8,373 nucleotides of DNA from Ardenticatenales bacterium. GTDB taxonomy: Bacteria > Chloroflexota > Anaerolineae > Promineifilales > UBA4811. The stretch lies in contig WSZX01000259.1 of the NCBI GenBank assembly GCA_013139935.1, positions 1-8,373 on the forward strand. The letters run 5' to 3'. Both the position numbers and the translations under genes were made by a program. Positions 1-6,561 of the stretch are shown here, in pieces (the first letter of the stretch is position 1; each line of letters opens with the position of its first letter). Below the pieces are notes generated by a model, which worked only from the letters and a program-made list of their open reading frames with translations, was not told the DNA's origin and ran no database searches.

Positions 1-789
1 ATCATCCGAGGGTTGCGCGCGTTTGAGGTAGACCGCCGGCGGCGACTGGCGGCCGCAGAGCAACAGGCCCGGGAAGCAATCGCCCGCCGGGACGCGCTCC
101 GTGGCGAACTGTTTCGCCGCACCATCGCCGCCCAGGAAGAGGAGCGAGCTCGCTTGGCGCGCGAGCTGCACGATGACACACTCCAGGTCCTCACCGGGCT
201 CTCGACCGGGCTGGCGGGGACTGAGCGACTGATGGTCACAAGCCCAGTACAGGCGCGGGAGCAACTGGCACGTCTGGCGTCCATGAGCAGCCATGCCATC
301 GACGAGCTGCGCCGCCTGATCCTGGATCTGCGACCGTCCGTGCTGGATGACATGGGACTGGTTCCTGCCGTGCGCTGGTATGCCGAGGCAATGGCGGACC
401 GGATGGAAACGACGATCGATGTCACGGCCGACTGCATTGATCGCCGCCTGCCTGGACCCGTGGAAACTATACTCTTCCGGATCGCTCAAGAGGGACTTAA
501 CAACGTTGCGAATCATGCGCGGGCAAAGCGAACGGCCGTGCGACTGCAGTGCGACGAGGAGACCTGCCAGCTGAAGATCGAGGATGACGGAGTGGGCTTT
601 GACGCGTTCGCAGCCCTTCAGGCGACGCCTGCATTGCCGGGATGGGGATTGGTGGGCATTCAGGAACGGGTAGCCTTGGCCGGAGGTAAGTTCAGGATCG
701 AATCCGCACCGGAGACGGGAACGACCCTCCACGTATCCATTCCGGTCAGCTTTTCCCAGGACGCGCTAGATGAGGAAGTGGTGATATGA
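1..789 (+). CDS. Sensor histidine kinase HK1, NarX/DegS-like (HisKA_3 + HATPase_c), 5' end missing
   Basis: This is the cytoplasmic catalytic half of a histidine kinase that phosphorylates the regulator encoded next to it. The frame is open to the window edge, so the TTG at 13 is probably internal and the gene starts upstream. Numbering from base 13: a charged, probably coiled-coil linker covers residues 5-45. The HisKA_3 motif ARELHDDTLQ carries phospho-acceptor H53 (codon 169-171), followed by the DxxxQ motif linked to phosphatase activity in this family. The N-box is LNNVANHA (N164), the G1 box DDGVGFD (D192) and the G2 box GWGLVGIQER. The first codons read IIRG then LRAFEV, which resembles the exit of the last membrane helix of the second kinase in this window (VRALNAFEVE). 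A similar membrane sensor is therefore inferred upstream. The linker runs straight into HisKA_3, with no GAF domain. The stop overlaps the regulator start by ATGA. Confidence 0.93.
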   Translation: MIRGLRAFEVDRRRRLAAAEQQAREAIARRDALRGELFRRTIAAQEEERARLARELHDDTLQVLTGLSTGLAGTERLMVTSPVQAREQLARLASMSSHAIDELRRLILDLRPSVLDDMGLVPAVRWYAEAMADRMETTIDVTADCIDRRLPGPVETILFRIAQEGLNNVANHARAKRTAVRLQCDEETCQLKIEDDGVGFDAFAALQATPALPGWGLVGIQERVALAGGKFRIESAPETGTTLHVSIPVSFSQDALDEEVVI

Positions 790-1448
790 GCGAAAAGATC
801 CGAGTCATGCTGATCGAGGACCACGAGATGGTCAGAGCCGGCTTTCAGATGCTGCTTGGCGCCCAGCCGGACATGGAGATCGTGGCGGAAGCGGATTCCG
901 GCGACAAGGCGCTGGCGCTGCTAGAGTCGCACCGGCCGGATGTCGCGCTGCTGGACATCTCCATGCATGGTCTGGGAGCGGCCGAGACTGCTCGCGCTCT
1001 CAAACGCCAGCTCCCACGGGTTCGCATCCTCGTGGTAACCATCCACGCCAGTAAGGAATATCTGCTAGAGATGTTGGATGCCGGCGTGGATGGCTACCTT
1101 CCCAAGCGCGCGGCGGCCGAGGAACTGGTCAGTGCTGTCCGGTCCGTTCACGCCGGAAATAGCTATATCTATCCCGGCCTGGTTGACGCTTTGGTCGAGG
1201 GGTACCGCACCCGAACCGACGGGACCAAGCCCGAGGGCGTCTCCCGAGAACTCACTCCGCGGCAGCTCCAGGTTCTCCGCCTGATAGCCGATGGGTTGAC
1301 CAGCCAGAAAGCAGCCGATCAACTGGGGCTCAGCGTCCGCACGATCGACCGTCACATCGAGAACATGATGAAACGGCTGGAACTCCACTCGCGCATCGAG
1401 CTCGTCAGGTATGCCATCCGTGTGGGATGGATCGAGACGGGAGGCTGA
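786..1448 (+). CDS. Response regulator RR1, NarL/LuxR family, partner of HK1
   Basis: A 220-residue transcription factor with an N-terminal receiver (about 1-125) and a C-terminal LuxR-type helix-turn-helix (about 154-218, starting ELTPRQLQVL and including SVRTIDRHIENMMKRL). Receiver pocket residues are present: E11/D12, phospho-acceptor D57, T85 and K107 followed by R108. The loop after D57 is unusual: it reads SMHGLGAAE where most relatives have MPGLSGIE, so the conserved proline is histidine (H61) and the Ser-Gly is Gly-Ala. The ATG at 786 is chosen because it overlaps the kinase stop (ATGA) and has GAGGA at 772-776, nine bases upstream. This translational coupling marks HK1/RR1 as a cognate pair. 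DNA targets cannot be read from the sequence. A GC-rich hairpin 13 bases downstream probably ends the transcript. Confidence 0.95.
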   Translation: MSEKIRVMLIEDHEMVRAGFQMLLGAQPDMEIVAEADSGDKALALLESHRPDVALLDISMHGLGAAETARALKRQLPRVRILVVTIHASKEYLLEMLDAGVDGYLPKRAAAEELVSAVRSVHAGNSYIYPGLVDALVEGYRTRTDGTKPEGVSRELTPRQLQVLRLIADGLTSQKAADQLGLSVRTIDRHIENMMKRLELHSRIELVRYAIRVGWIETGG

Positions 1449-1461
1449 GCGCGGCGTGCCA

Positions 1462-1494
1462 GGAACGGCTGCGGCCGGCGGCCGCAGCCGTTCC
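1462..1494 (+). terminator. Perfect 15-bp GC-rich hairpin after RR1, no U-tract
   Basis: The arms at 1462-1476 (GGAACGGCTGCGGCC) and 1480-1494 (GGCCGCAGCCGTTCC) are exact reverse complements around a 3-base loop. The hairpin begins 13 bases after the RR1 stop and precedes a new transcription unit, so a transcription end or 3'-end-stabilising role is likely. No T-run follows, so it is not a textbook intrinsic terminator. It may work with Rho or only protect the mRNA end. Confidence 0.6.
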
Positions 1495-1543
1495 CGCCGC
1501 TCGCAGCCCTGACCCTGACTGCGAGCCAATTCTGCTGGGACCA

Positions 1544-1572
1544 TAGGCATTTGCGCCCGCTTTTGATATGAT
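1544..1572 (+). promoter_or_regulatory. Candidate sigma-70-type promoter for the phosphofructokinase
   Basis: TAGGCA at 1544-1549 (4 of 6 bases of the -35 consensus) lies exactly 17 bases before TATGAT at 1567-1572 (5 of 6 bases of the -10 consensus). Transcription would start near 1579, giving a leader of about 100 nt before the GTG at 1679. Position after the RR1 hairpin and before the next gene supports it. The assignment rests only on consensus match. Confidence 0.4.
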
Positions 1573-1588
1573 TGGAGCATGCTGATTC

Positions 1589-1648
1589 CCCCACCCTGCC
1601 CCTGGGCGCCCCTGTGACCAACGGAACCCATGCGCAGGGCAGGTGGGG
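1589..1648 (+). promoter_or_regulatory. Structured leader upstream of the phosphofructokinase
   Basis: C-rich 1589-1604 can pair with G-rich CAGGGCAGGTGGGG at 1635-1648 over 14 base pairs with two bulged Cs. The region between them holds a smaller palindrome (GGGGCGCCCC-like, around 1604-1612). The 3' arm ends 17 bases before the Shine-Dalgarno sequence. A 12-codon reading frame (ATG 1579, TGA 1615-1617) overlaps the 5' arm and contains three consecutive proline codons. The pairing is seen directly. A regulatory function, such as attenuation or translation control, is inference, and no known riboswitch class was recognised. Confidence 0.3.
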
Positions 1649-1678
1649 CACCGCGGCAACTGCAGAGGAGGTGCTATC

Positions 1679-2881
1679 GTGGCTAATCTCAAGAGAAAGA
1701 AGGGGGTCATCGCCATCCTGACGGGAGGCGGAGATGTGCCGGGACTCAATCCTGCCATCAGGGCGATCACCATTCGGGCCACGAGGGAAGGCTACCAGGT
1801 CCTGGGAATTCGCCGTGGATGGGCCGGCGCAATCGGAATCATCCGTGACAAACAGGCGGATAACAGCGACCACTGTGTCACGCTGACCGAAGAGATCGTG
1901 AACAAGTCAGGTAGAACTGGGGGCACCTTTCTCCATACTTCCCGCACCCGGCCCAGTCACATCGCCAAGGCAGGCGTGCCGCCCCACCTGCAGGACAAAT
2001 ACAACGCGGAAACGAACGACCTGACCCCGGAAGTGCTCAAGAATCTCGACTACCTGGGAGTGGACTATCTCGTCCCGATCGGCGGCGACGACACGCTCAG
2101 CTATGCCGTGCATTTGTACACCAAGGGGGTCAAAGTGGTCGCCATGCCCAAGACGATGGACAACGACGTCCCGGGCACCGACTATTGCATTGGGTTCAGC
2201 ACCTGCATCACCCGAACGATCATGATGACCAACAGCCTGCGCACATCGGCCGGTTCCCACGAGAGGATACTGGTGCTGGAGGTCTTTGGCCGCTATGCCG
2301 GCTTTACCGCCATGCTGCCGACGATGGCCGGCGCCGCGAATCGCTGCGTAATACCAGAGCACAAGTTTGACATCGAGAAACTGACCGAGCTACTGGTCAG
2401 CGATCGCTGCAAGAACCCGAGCAAGTACTCAGTGGTGCTGGTATCAGAGGGGGCGATGTTCAGAGGGGGTGAGATGGTTCTAAAGGACGCCGCCAAGGAC
2501 TCATACGGACACGCCAAGTTGGGTGGCATCGGTGATCTCGTGTCCGCCAAGCTCAAGGAACTCTCGCCAGCCTACAACAATGGCAGACCGATCAACACCA
2601 TAATCCAAAAGCTGGGCTACCTGGTGCGCGGAGGCGACCCCGATGCCATCGATTCGATTGTGCCGATGGCTTATGGTAACCTCGCTCTCGATTTGATTCT
2701 CAAGGGGATTCACGGCCGGCTCGTCGTTCTCAAGAACGGCCGATATGATGACATGCCGATTGACGTTGTCACTGGCTCCGCCAAGGTCGTCAACGTGGAA
2801 AAGCACTATAACCGCGAACGGCTGCGCCCCCACTATAAGAGCTTTGGCATGAAGCCAATGTTCGTAATGACCGGCGAGTAG
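1679..2881 (+). CDS. pfp: 6-phosphofructokinase, PPi-dependent type by signature residues
   Basis: It phosphorylates fructose 6-phosphate to fructose 1,6-bisphosphate in the cytoplasm, reversibly if pyrophosphate is the donor. The 400-residue protein starts with the N-terminal phosphate-donor loop TGGGDVPGLNPA (15-26). GGDDT at 135-139 and PKTMDND at 157-163 place D138 and K158 at the positions known in E. coli numbering as 104 and 124. Asp104/Lys124 is the established PPi-donor signature, while ATP enzymes usually have Gly at 104. The catalytic aspartates of the TxDxD motif are D161 and D163, with Met in place of the usual Ile at 160. The GTG at 1679 is chosen because AGGAGGTG (1666-1673) sits 5 bases upstream. 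An in-frame GTG at 1643 lacks this and would add a non-family extension. A hydrolase gene follows after 42 bp, probably in the same transcript. Donor specificity has exceptions in this superfamily and remains a prediction. Confidence 0.9.
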   Translation: MANLKRKKGVIAILTGGGDVPGLNPAIRAITIRATREGYQVLGIRRGWAGAIGIIRDKQADNSDHCVTLTEEIVNKSGRTGGTFLHTSRTRPSHIAKAGVPPHLQDKYNAETNDLTPEVLKNLDYLGVDYLVPIGGDDTLSYAVHLYTKGVKVVAMPKTMDNDVPGTDYCIGFSTCITRTIMMTNSLRTSAGSHERILVLEVFGRYAGFTAMLPTMAGAANRCVIPEHKFDIEKLTELLVSDRCKNPSKYSVVLVSEGAMFRGGEMVLKDAAKDSYGHAKLGGIGDLVSAKLKELSPAYNNGRPINTIIQKLGYLVRGGDPDAIDSIVPMAYGNLALDLILKGIHGRLVVLKNGRYDDMPIDVVTGSAKVVNVEKHYNRERLRPHYKSFGMKPMFVMTGE

Positions 2882-2923
2882 CGCTCCCCTCTCGATGCCT
2901 GGTCTCGCCAGGAGTTAAGCGGC

Positions 2924-3703
2924 ATGCAGCCACTTATCGGCATTCCGTGCGGCGCCCTCACGTCCGAGAGAGCTTTGGGCAGCGCGTTGTCGGCCGTGCC
3001 GCAGAGCTACCTGGAGGCCTTGGAGGCGTCCGGCGCCGCCCCCCTCCTCGTCCCCATCACCGGCCGTGAAAGCACCCTCCGCGCGCTCTACCGCCAGATC
3101 GACGCCCTGCTGCTCGCCGGAGGCGCCGACCTCGATCCGGCCCGCTACGGCGAGCAACCCCATCCCGCGCTGGGCAAAGTCGACCCCCGGAGAGACTGGG
3201 TCGAATTGACCATGGCCGGGTGGGCGCTGGCGGACGATATGCCGCTGCTGGGCATCTGCCGCGGAATCCAGACCCTCAATGTCGCCTGCGGTGGATCTCT
3301 CTGGCAGGATATCTCCACCCAGGTGCCGGCCTCCGTCAGGCACCGGAGTCGTCCGGGTGAGCCGTACAACAGACTCTCACATGCAGTGCGGTTAGAGCCG
3401 CACAGTCGCCTGGCACGGATACTGGGCAACCCAGAACTCGAGGTCAACAGCCTTCACCACCAGGGGATCCGCGACGTGGGCGCCGGGTTGCGCGTGACCG
3501 CCCGCGCACCCGACGGGCTCGTGGAGGGACTGGAACGCGATGGTGACGGGTGGGTAGTGGCGGTCCAGTGGCACCCCGAGTGGCTGCTGGAGGATGATCC
3601 GCGCATGAAAAGGCTGTTCGAGGCCTTTGTGCAAGCGAGCAGCAAACCTGACCTGGGCGGCTCCCCTTCCCGCCGGGCCGCCCGAGACGTCCAACACATA
3701 TGA
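2924..3703 (+). CDS. Class I glutamine-amidotransferase-like hydrolase (peptidase C26, PuuD-type)
   Basis: A 259-residue cytoplasmic protein of the family that cleaves gamma-glutamyl amide bonds. The best-known member, PuuD, hydrolyses gamma-glutamyl-GABA in putrescine breakdown. It has GGADLDPARYGE (the family's oxyanion/entry region), the nucleophile elbow GICRGIQTLN with C112, the conserved SLHHQGI, and VQWHPEW with H217 and E219, so the Cys-His-Glu triad is complete. Length matches the family. ATG 2924 is preceded by CAGGAG (2909-2914). The last roughly 20 residues (GGSPSRRAARDVQHI region) look like an unconserved tail. It lies 42 bp after the phosphofructokinase and 109 bp before HK2, and no other putrescine-pathway gene is visible. 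The substrate is therefore open: gamma-glutamyl-GABA, a folate-type polyglutamate or another gamma-glutamyl compound. Confidence 0.88.
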   Translation: MQPLIGIPCGALTSERALGSALSAVPQSYLEALEASGAAPLLVPITGRESTLRALYRQIDALLLAGGADLDPARYGEQPHPALGKVDPRRDWVELTMAGWALADDMPLLGICRGIQTLNVACGGSLWQDISTQVPASVRHRSRPGEPYNRLSHAVRLEPHSRLARILGNPELEVNSLHHQGIRDVGAGLRVTARAPDGLVEGLERDGDGWVVAVQWHPEWLLEDDPRMKRLFEAFVQASSKPDLGGSPSRRAARDVQHI

Positions 3704-3812
3704 ACGCACCCACCAGTTGGCGGGCGGCTCTGGGACCGCCTGCATCGATCCTCGCCTGGCCCCCGGCGCCGCCACGCAGGTTCGTCTATCGAGGCGCTCT
3801 GAGAGACGGCCG

Positions 3813-5939
3813 GTGAACCCCATCTCTGCTTTCTTGGTTCAACAGATGGTTGGCGTCTATTTCATCTACGGACTCGCCTTCTTCTCCCTGGGGTTGGCGC
3901 TGCTGTTGGCCGGCCGGCAGGTGTCGAGATTCAGATTCGCCCGTGCCATTCCTGCCTTTGCAGTGTTCGGCATAGTGCACGGTATCCATGAATGGTTCGA
4001 GATGTACCAAAAGATCGCCGCGCTCACCCAGGGTCACATCCCAACCGTGCCTGAGGAAACGATCCGGCTGGCAATCCTGGCGACCTCCTTTTTGGCCTTG
4101 TCCGCATTTGGCATCCGCCTGCTAAAGCCGGAGCCGGTAACGCGCCGGGAGATCTACCTGCCCCTCCTGGGAATGGGCGGCTTGTGGCTGGCGAGCACAC
4201 TGATCGCGGTGATCGTCCTCCAGTCGGCGCCCCAGGAAATCATCGCGGTGGCTGATGTGCTCTCCCGCTACTGCCTGGGTATCCCCTCCGCGCTCCTCGG
4301 CGCGTGGGCACTGATGGTCCAGCAGCGCACTTTTCGCGAGCACGGTATGCCCGAATTCGGCCGTGACCTGGTCTGGTGTACCACCGCCTTGCTTCTCTAC
4401 GGCGTCGTGGGCCAGAGCTTCGTCCGCCCGAGTCCGCTCGCTCCATCAACATTCCTCAACTCTACTCTCTTTTTCCAGTGGTTTGGCGTTCCGGTCCAGC
4501 TATTCCGAGCCGCCATGGCGGCGATGATGGCTATCTTTCTGGTCCGCGCCCTGAACGCCTTTGAGGTGGAAGGGCAACGCCTGCTCGATGCGGCCAATGC
4601 GGAAAAGCTGGCAGCCCAGACGAACGCTCTGGAAGCCCAACGCCGCTCCGGCCGGCGGATGGAACAACTGAACGAAGAGCTCCGCCTGGCGACGCATGAG
4701 CTCTCTCTGCTGTTGGGCCTATCCAATGTCCTGGCAGCACCCATCAGCTTGCAGGATCGGCTTCTCACCGTCCTGACAGAGATCGTGCAGAGCTTGAGCT
4801 TCCCTGACGCCGGCATGATCCTGCTCGTCAGCCGGCATACCAACACGCTGGAGATGCAGGCCTTGGCCGGTTTTGAGAGCCCAGTGGCTGCAGGCTCAGA
4901 CAGCCAACAGTACCAGGCGGCCCTTGATCTGGGAGAACAGTGCGTGGCCAGGCAGAAAGCCATGTGCAGACACCGTGATGGATCACTCATCGAGTTCTTT
5001 CCTGAGGAGATGGCCGAAAGAAAAAGGTGCCGAGAATATTCCAGCCCAGTGCTGACGATCAGCCTCCCCATCACAGAGCAGCACCGGGTGATTGGCAGCC
5101 TGGTGCTGGGTCAGGTAAAGGCGAATGGCGGACGGGGCCTTTCCACCGAAGAGTTCTCCCTGATGGCGGCCGCGGCGCAGCAATTGGGGATGTCCATTGA
5201 GAACGCACGTCTGTCCGAGGAGGCACACGAACGAGAAAAGAGGCTGTCAGAGCTGCTCCATCAAGCGGTTGGCGCACAGGAAGCCGAGCGGCAACGCATT
5301 GCCCGTGAACTGCACGACTCTACTGGGCAGTCGTTGACGGCCGTCGCCCTGGGATTGCGCGGCATGGAGACGATGCTGTTGGCTGACCCATCTGCTGCAT
5401 CAGAGCAGTTTCACGAGTTGCAGTCCTTCTGCACCGGGGCCCTCCGTGAACTCAGGCGCATTATCGCCGACCTCAGACCATCGCAATTGGACGATCTGGG
5501 GCTGGTGGCAGCGGTTGACTGGTACGTTCGCGAGTTCGCGGAGCGGTCAGACGTCAGCACCAGGCTGGTGGTCGAGGGCGATTCGTTCCGCTTGCCCTCA
5601 GAATTCGAGACCGTCCTCTTCCGCATTGCCCAGGAAGCGCTGACCAACGTCGCCAAACACGCCCGCGCGGCCGAGGCTAGTGTCCTGCTGTCGTTTGAAC
5701 CTGCGCGAGTGCAGATGACCATCTCTGACGATGGGCGCGGTTTCGACCCGGCCGAGATGATCCAGCGGGGCGAACTCGCCAGTTGGGGGTTGATGGGGAT
5801 TCAAGAAAGGGCCCTGCTGCTCGGCGGGCAGTGTGAGATCGACTCCACGCCCGGCGGCGGCACGCGGATTCGAGTGAGCGTGCCGGTGGTTCCCAAGGAG
5901 GCAAGAGGTGTCGCGAATACGACTGTTGTTGGTCGATGA
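3813..5939 (+). CDS. Sensor histidine kinase HK2: 7 membrane helices + GAF + HisKA_3 + HATPase_c
   Basis: A complete 708-residue membrane sensor kinase. Seven hydrophobic segments are seen near residues 12-33, 45-65, 84-104, 116-136, 152-169, 186-204 and 226-245. Helix 2 contains HGIHEWFEM (H56, H59, E60, W61) and helix 7 begins GVPVQLFRA. A charged coiled coil (249-290) leads to a GAF-like domain (about 293-468) with cysteines C377, C385 and C406. HisKA_3 follows with ARELHDSTGQ (H501, DxxxQ), N-box LTNVAKHA (N612), G1 DDGRGFD (D640) and G2 WGLMGIQER. The start is uncertain. GTG 3813, preceded by GAGAGA at 3801-3806, sits just before helix 1. ATG 3846 is an alternative, and an upstream GTG at 3627 would run through the hydrolase gene with non-family sequence. 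The 3' end overlaps RR2 by 32 bp. The ligand is unknown. The membrane part matches no named sensor domain I can assign. Confidence 0.92.
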   Translation: MNPISAFLVQQMVGVYFIYGLAFFSLGLALLLAGRQVSRFRFARAIPAFAVFGIVHGIHEWFEMYQKIAALTQGHIPTVPEETIRLAILATSFLALSAFGIRLLKPEPVTRREIYLPLLGMGGLWLASTLIAVIVLQSAPQEIIAVADVLSRYCLGIPSALLGAWALMVQQRTFREHGMPEFGRDLVWCTTALLLYGVVGQSFVRPSPLAPSTFLNSTLFFQWFGVPVQLFRAAMAAMMAIFLVRALNAFEVEGQRLLDAANAEKLAAQTNALEAQRRSGRRMEQLNEELRLATHELSLLLGLSNVLAAPISLQDRLLTVLTEIVQSLSFPDAGMILLVSRHTNTLEMQALAGFESPVAAGSDSQQYQAALDLGEQCVARQKAMCRHRDGSLIEFFPEEMAERKRCREYSSPVLTISLPITEQHRVIGSLVLGQVKANGGRGLSTEEFSLMAAAAQQLGMSIENARLSEEAHEREKRLSELLHQAVGAQEAERQRIARELHDSTGQSLTAVALGLRGMETMLLADPSAASEQFHELQSFCTGALRELRRIIADLRPSQLDDLGLVAAVDWYVREFAERSDVSTRLVVEGDSFRLPSEFETVLFRIAQEALTNVAKHARAAEASVLLSFEPARVQMTISDDGRGFDPAEMIQRGELASWGLMGIQERALLLGGQCEIDSTPGGGTRIRVSVPVVPKEARGVANTTVVGR
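5895..5901 (+). promoter_or_regulatory. Strong Shine-Dalgarno fixing the GTG start of RR2
   Basis: AAGGAGG lies inside the end of HK2, six bases before GTG 5908. It decides the RR2 start in favour of this GTG, because the resulting protein begins SRIRLLLVDDHE, the expected first strand of a receiver domain. The site lies within the 3' end of HK2, so RR2 translation is probably coupled to that of the kinase. Confidence 0.8.
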
Positions 5940-6561
5940 TCACGAGGTAGTGCGCGCCGGCTTGCGTATGCTGTTTATGGCCGAAGACGATATGGAGATC
6001 GTGGGAGAGGTCGGCAGCGGGGAAGAAGCCATAGAGGCGGTGCGCGACCTGGCGCCGGATGTGGTGATCATGGACGTGGTGATGCCTGGTCTGAGTGGAA
6101 TCGAGGCCACCCGCCGCATCAAAGCCGCCAATCCAGACAGCTGTGTGCTTGCTCTAACGATGCATGAAGATGAACAATACTTCTTTGAGATGCTGCATGC
6201 AGGGGCTTCGGGCTATGTACCCAAGCGCGCAGCTCCGGACGATCTGGTTTCAGCCATCCGCGCGGTCAGCCGCGGCCACGTCTTCCTCTATCCTCCGCTG
6301 GCCAAACTGCTGGTCAAGGATTTCCTGCAGCGATCGCAAGAGATCCAGTCCCCGGCCGGCAACGAACTGACCCCGCGTGAGCGCCAGGTGTTGACCTATA
6401 TCGCTGAGGGCCATACGAATCGAGAGATCGCCAAAACCCTGACGATCAGCGTCAAGACAGTCGACCGGCATCGCGAGAACATCATGCGAAAGCTTGACCT
6501 CCATAGCCGGGTGGCCCTGGTCAAGTACGCCATCAAGAAAGGGCTGATAAGCATAGGCTGA
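5908..6561 (+). CDS. Response regulator RR2, NarL/LuxR family, partner of HK2
   Basis: A 217-residue transcription factor with a canonical receiver (1-124) and LuxR-type helix-turn-helix (about 152-215). Receiver residues are D10/D11, phospho-acceptor D56 in MDVVMPGLSGIE, T84 and K106. The DNA-binding part begins ELTPRERQVLTYIAEG and contains ISVKTVDRHRENIMRKL, the recognition-helix region. Unlike RR1, the MPG and SG positions are standard. RR1 and RR2 share segments such as EDD/DDHExVRAG, PDMEIV/DDMEIV, YLPKRAA/YVPKRAA and TxDRHxEN, which supports descent from a common pair. The GTG start overlaps HK2 by 32 bp and has a strong ribosome site. No clear terminator follows; a 6-bp inverted repeat (6618-6623 with 6641-6646) is the only candidate. 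Confidence 0.95.
   Translation: MSRIRLLLVDDHEVVRAGLRMLFMAEDDMEIVGEVGSGEEAIEAVRDLAPDVVIMDVVMPGLSGIEATRRIKAANPDSCVLALTMHEDEQYFFEMLHAGASGYVPKRAAPDDLVSAIRAVSRGHVFLYPPLAKLLVKDFLQRSQEIQSPAGNELTPRERQVLTYIAEGHTNREIAKTLTISVKTVDRHRENIMRKLDLHSRVALVKYAIKKGLISIG

Noticed and set aside
1643..1678. Earlier in-frame GTG at 1643 for the phosphofructokinase.
   Set aside because: The strong AGGAGGTG site lies within that extension, 5 bases before GTG 1679, and the added residues do not resemble the family.
1065..1873. Long minus-strand reading frames opposite RR1 and the phosphofructokinase (1065-1631, 1352-1873, 1405-1782).
   Set aside because: They are antisense to well-supported genes, carry no recognisable domains and are expected from GC-rich codon bias.
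3627..3812. Upstream extension of HK2 from a GTG at 3627, adding 62 residues.
   Set aside because: It overlaps the functional hydrolase gene, has Pro/Arg/Gly-rich sequence with no domain, and lacks a ribosome site. GTG 3813 just before helix 1 fits better.
4397..5074. A 225-residue minus-strand reading frame inside HK2.
   Set aside because: Ser/Arg/Ala-rich composition without motifs; it mirrors the HK2 codon structure.
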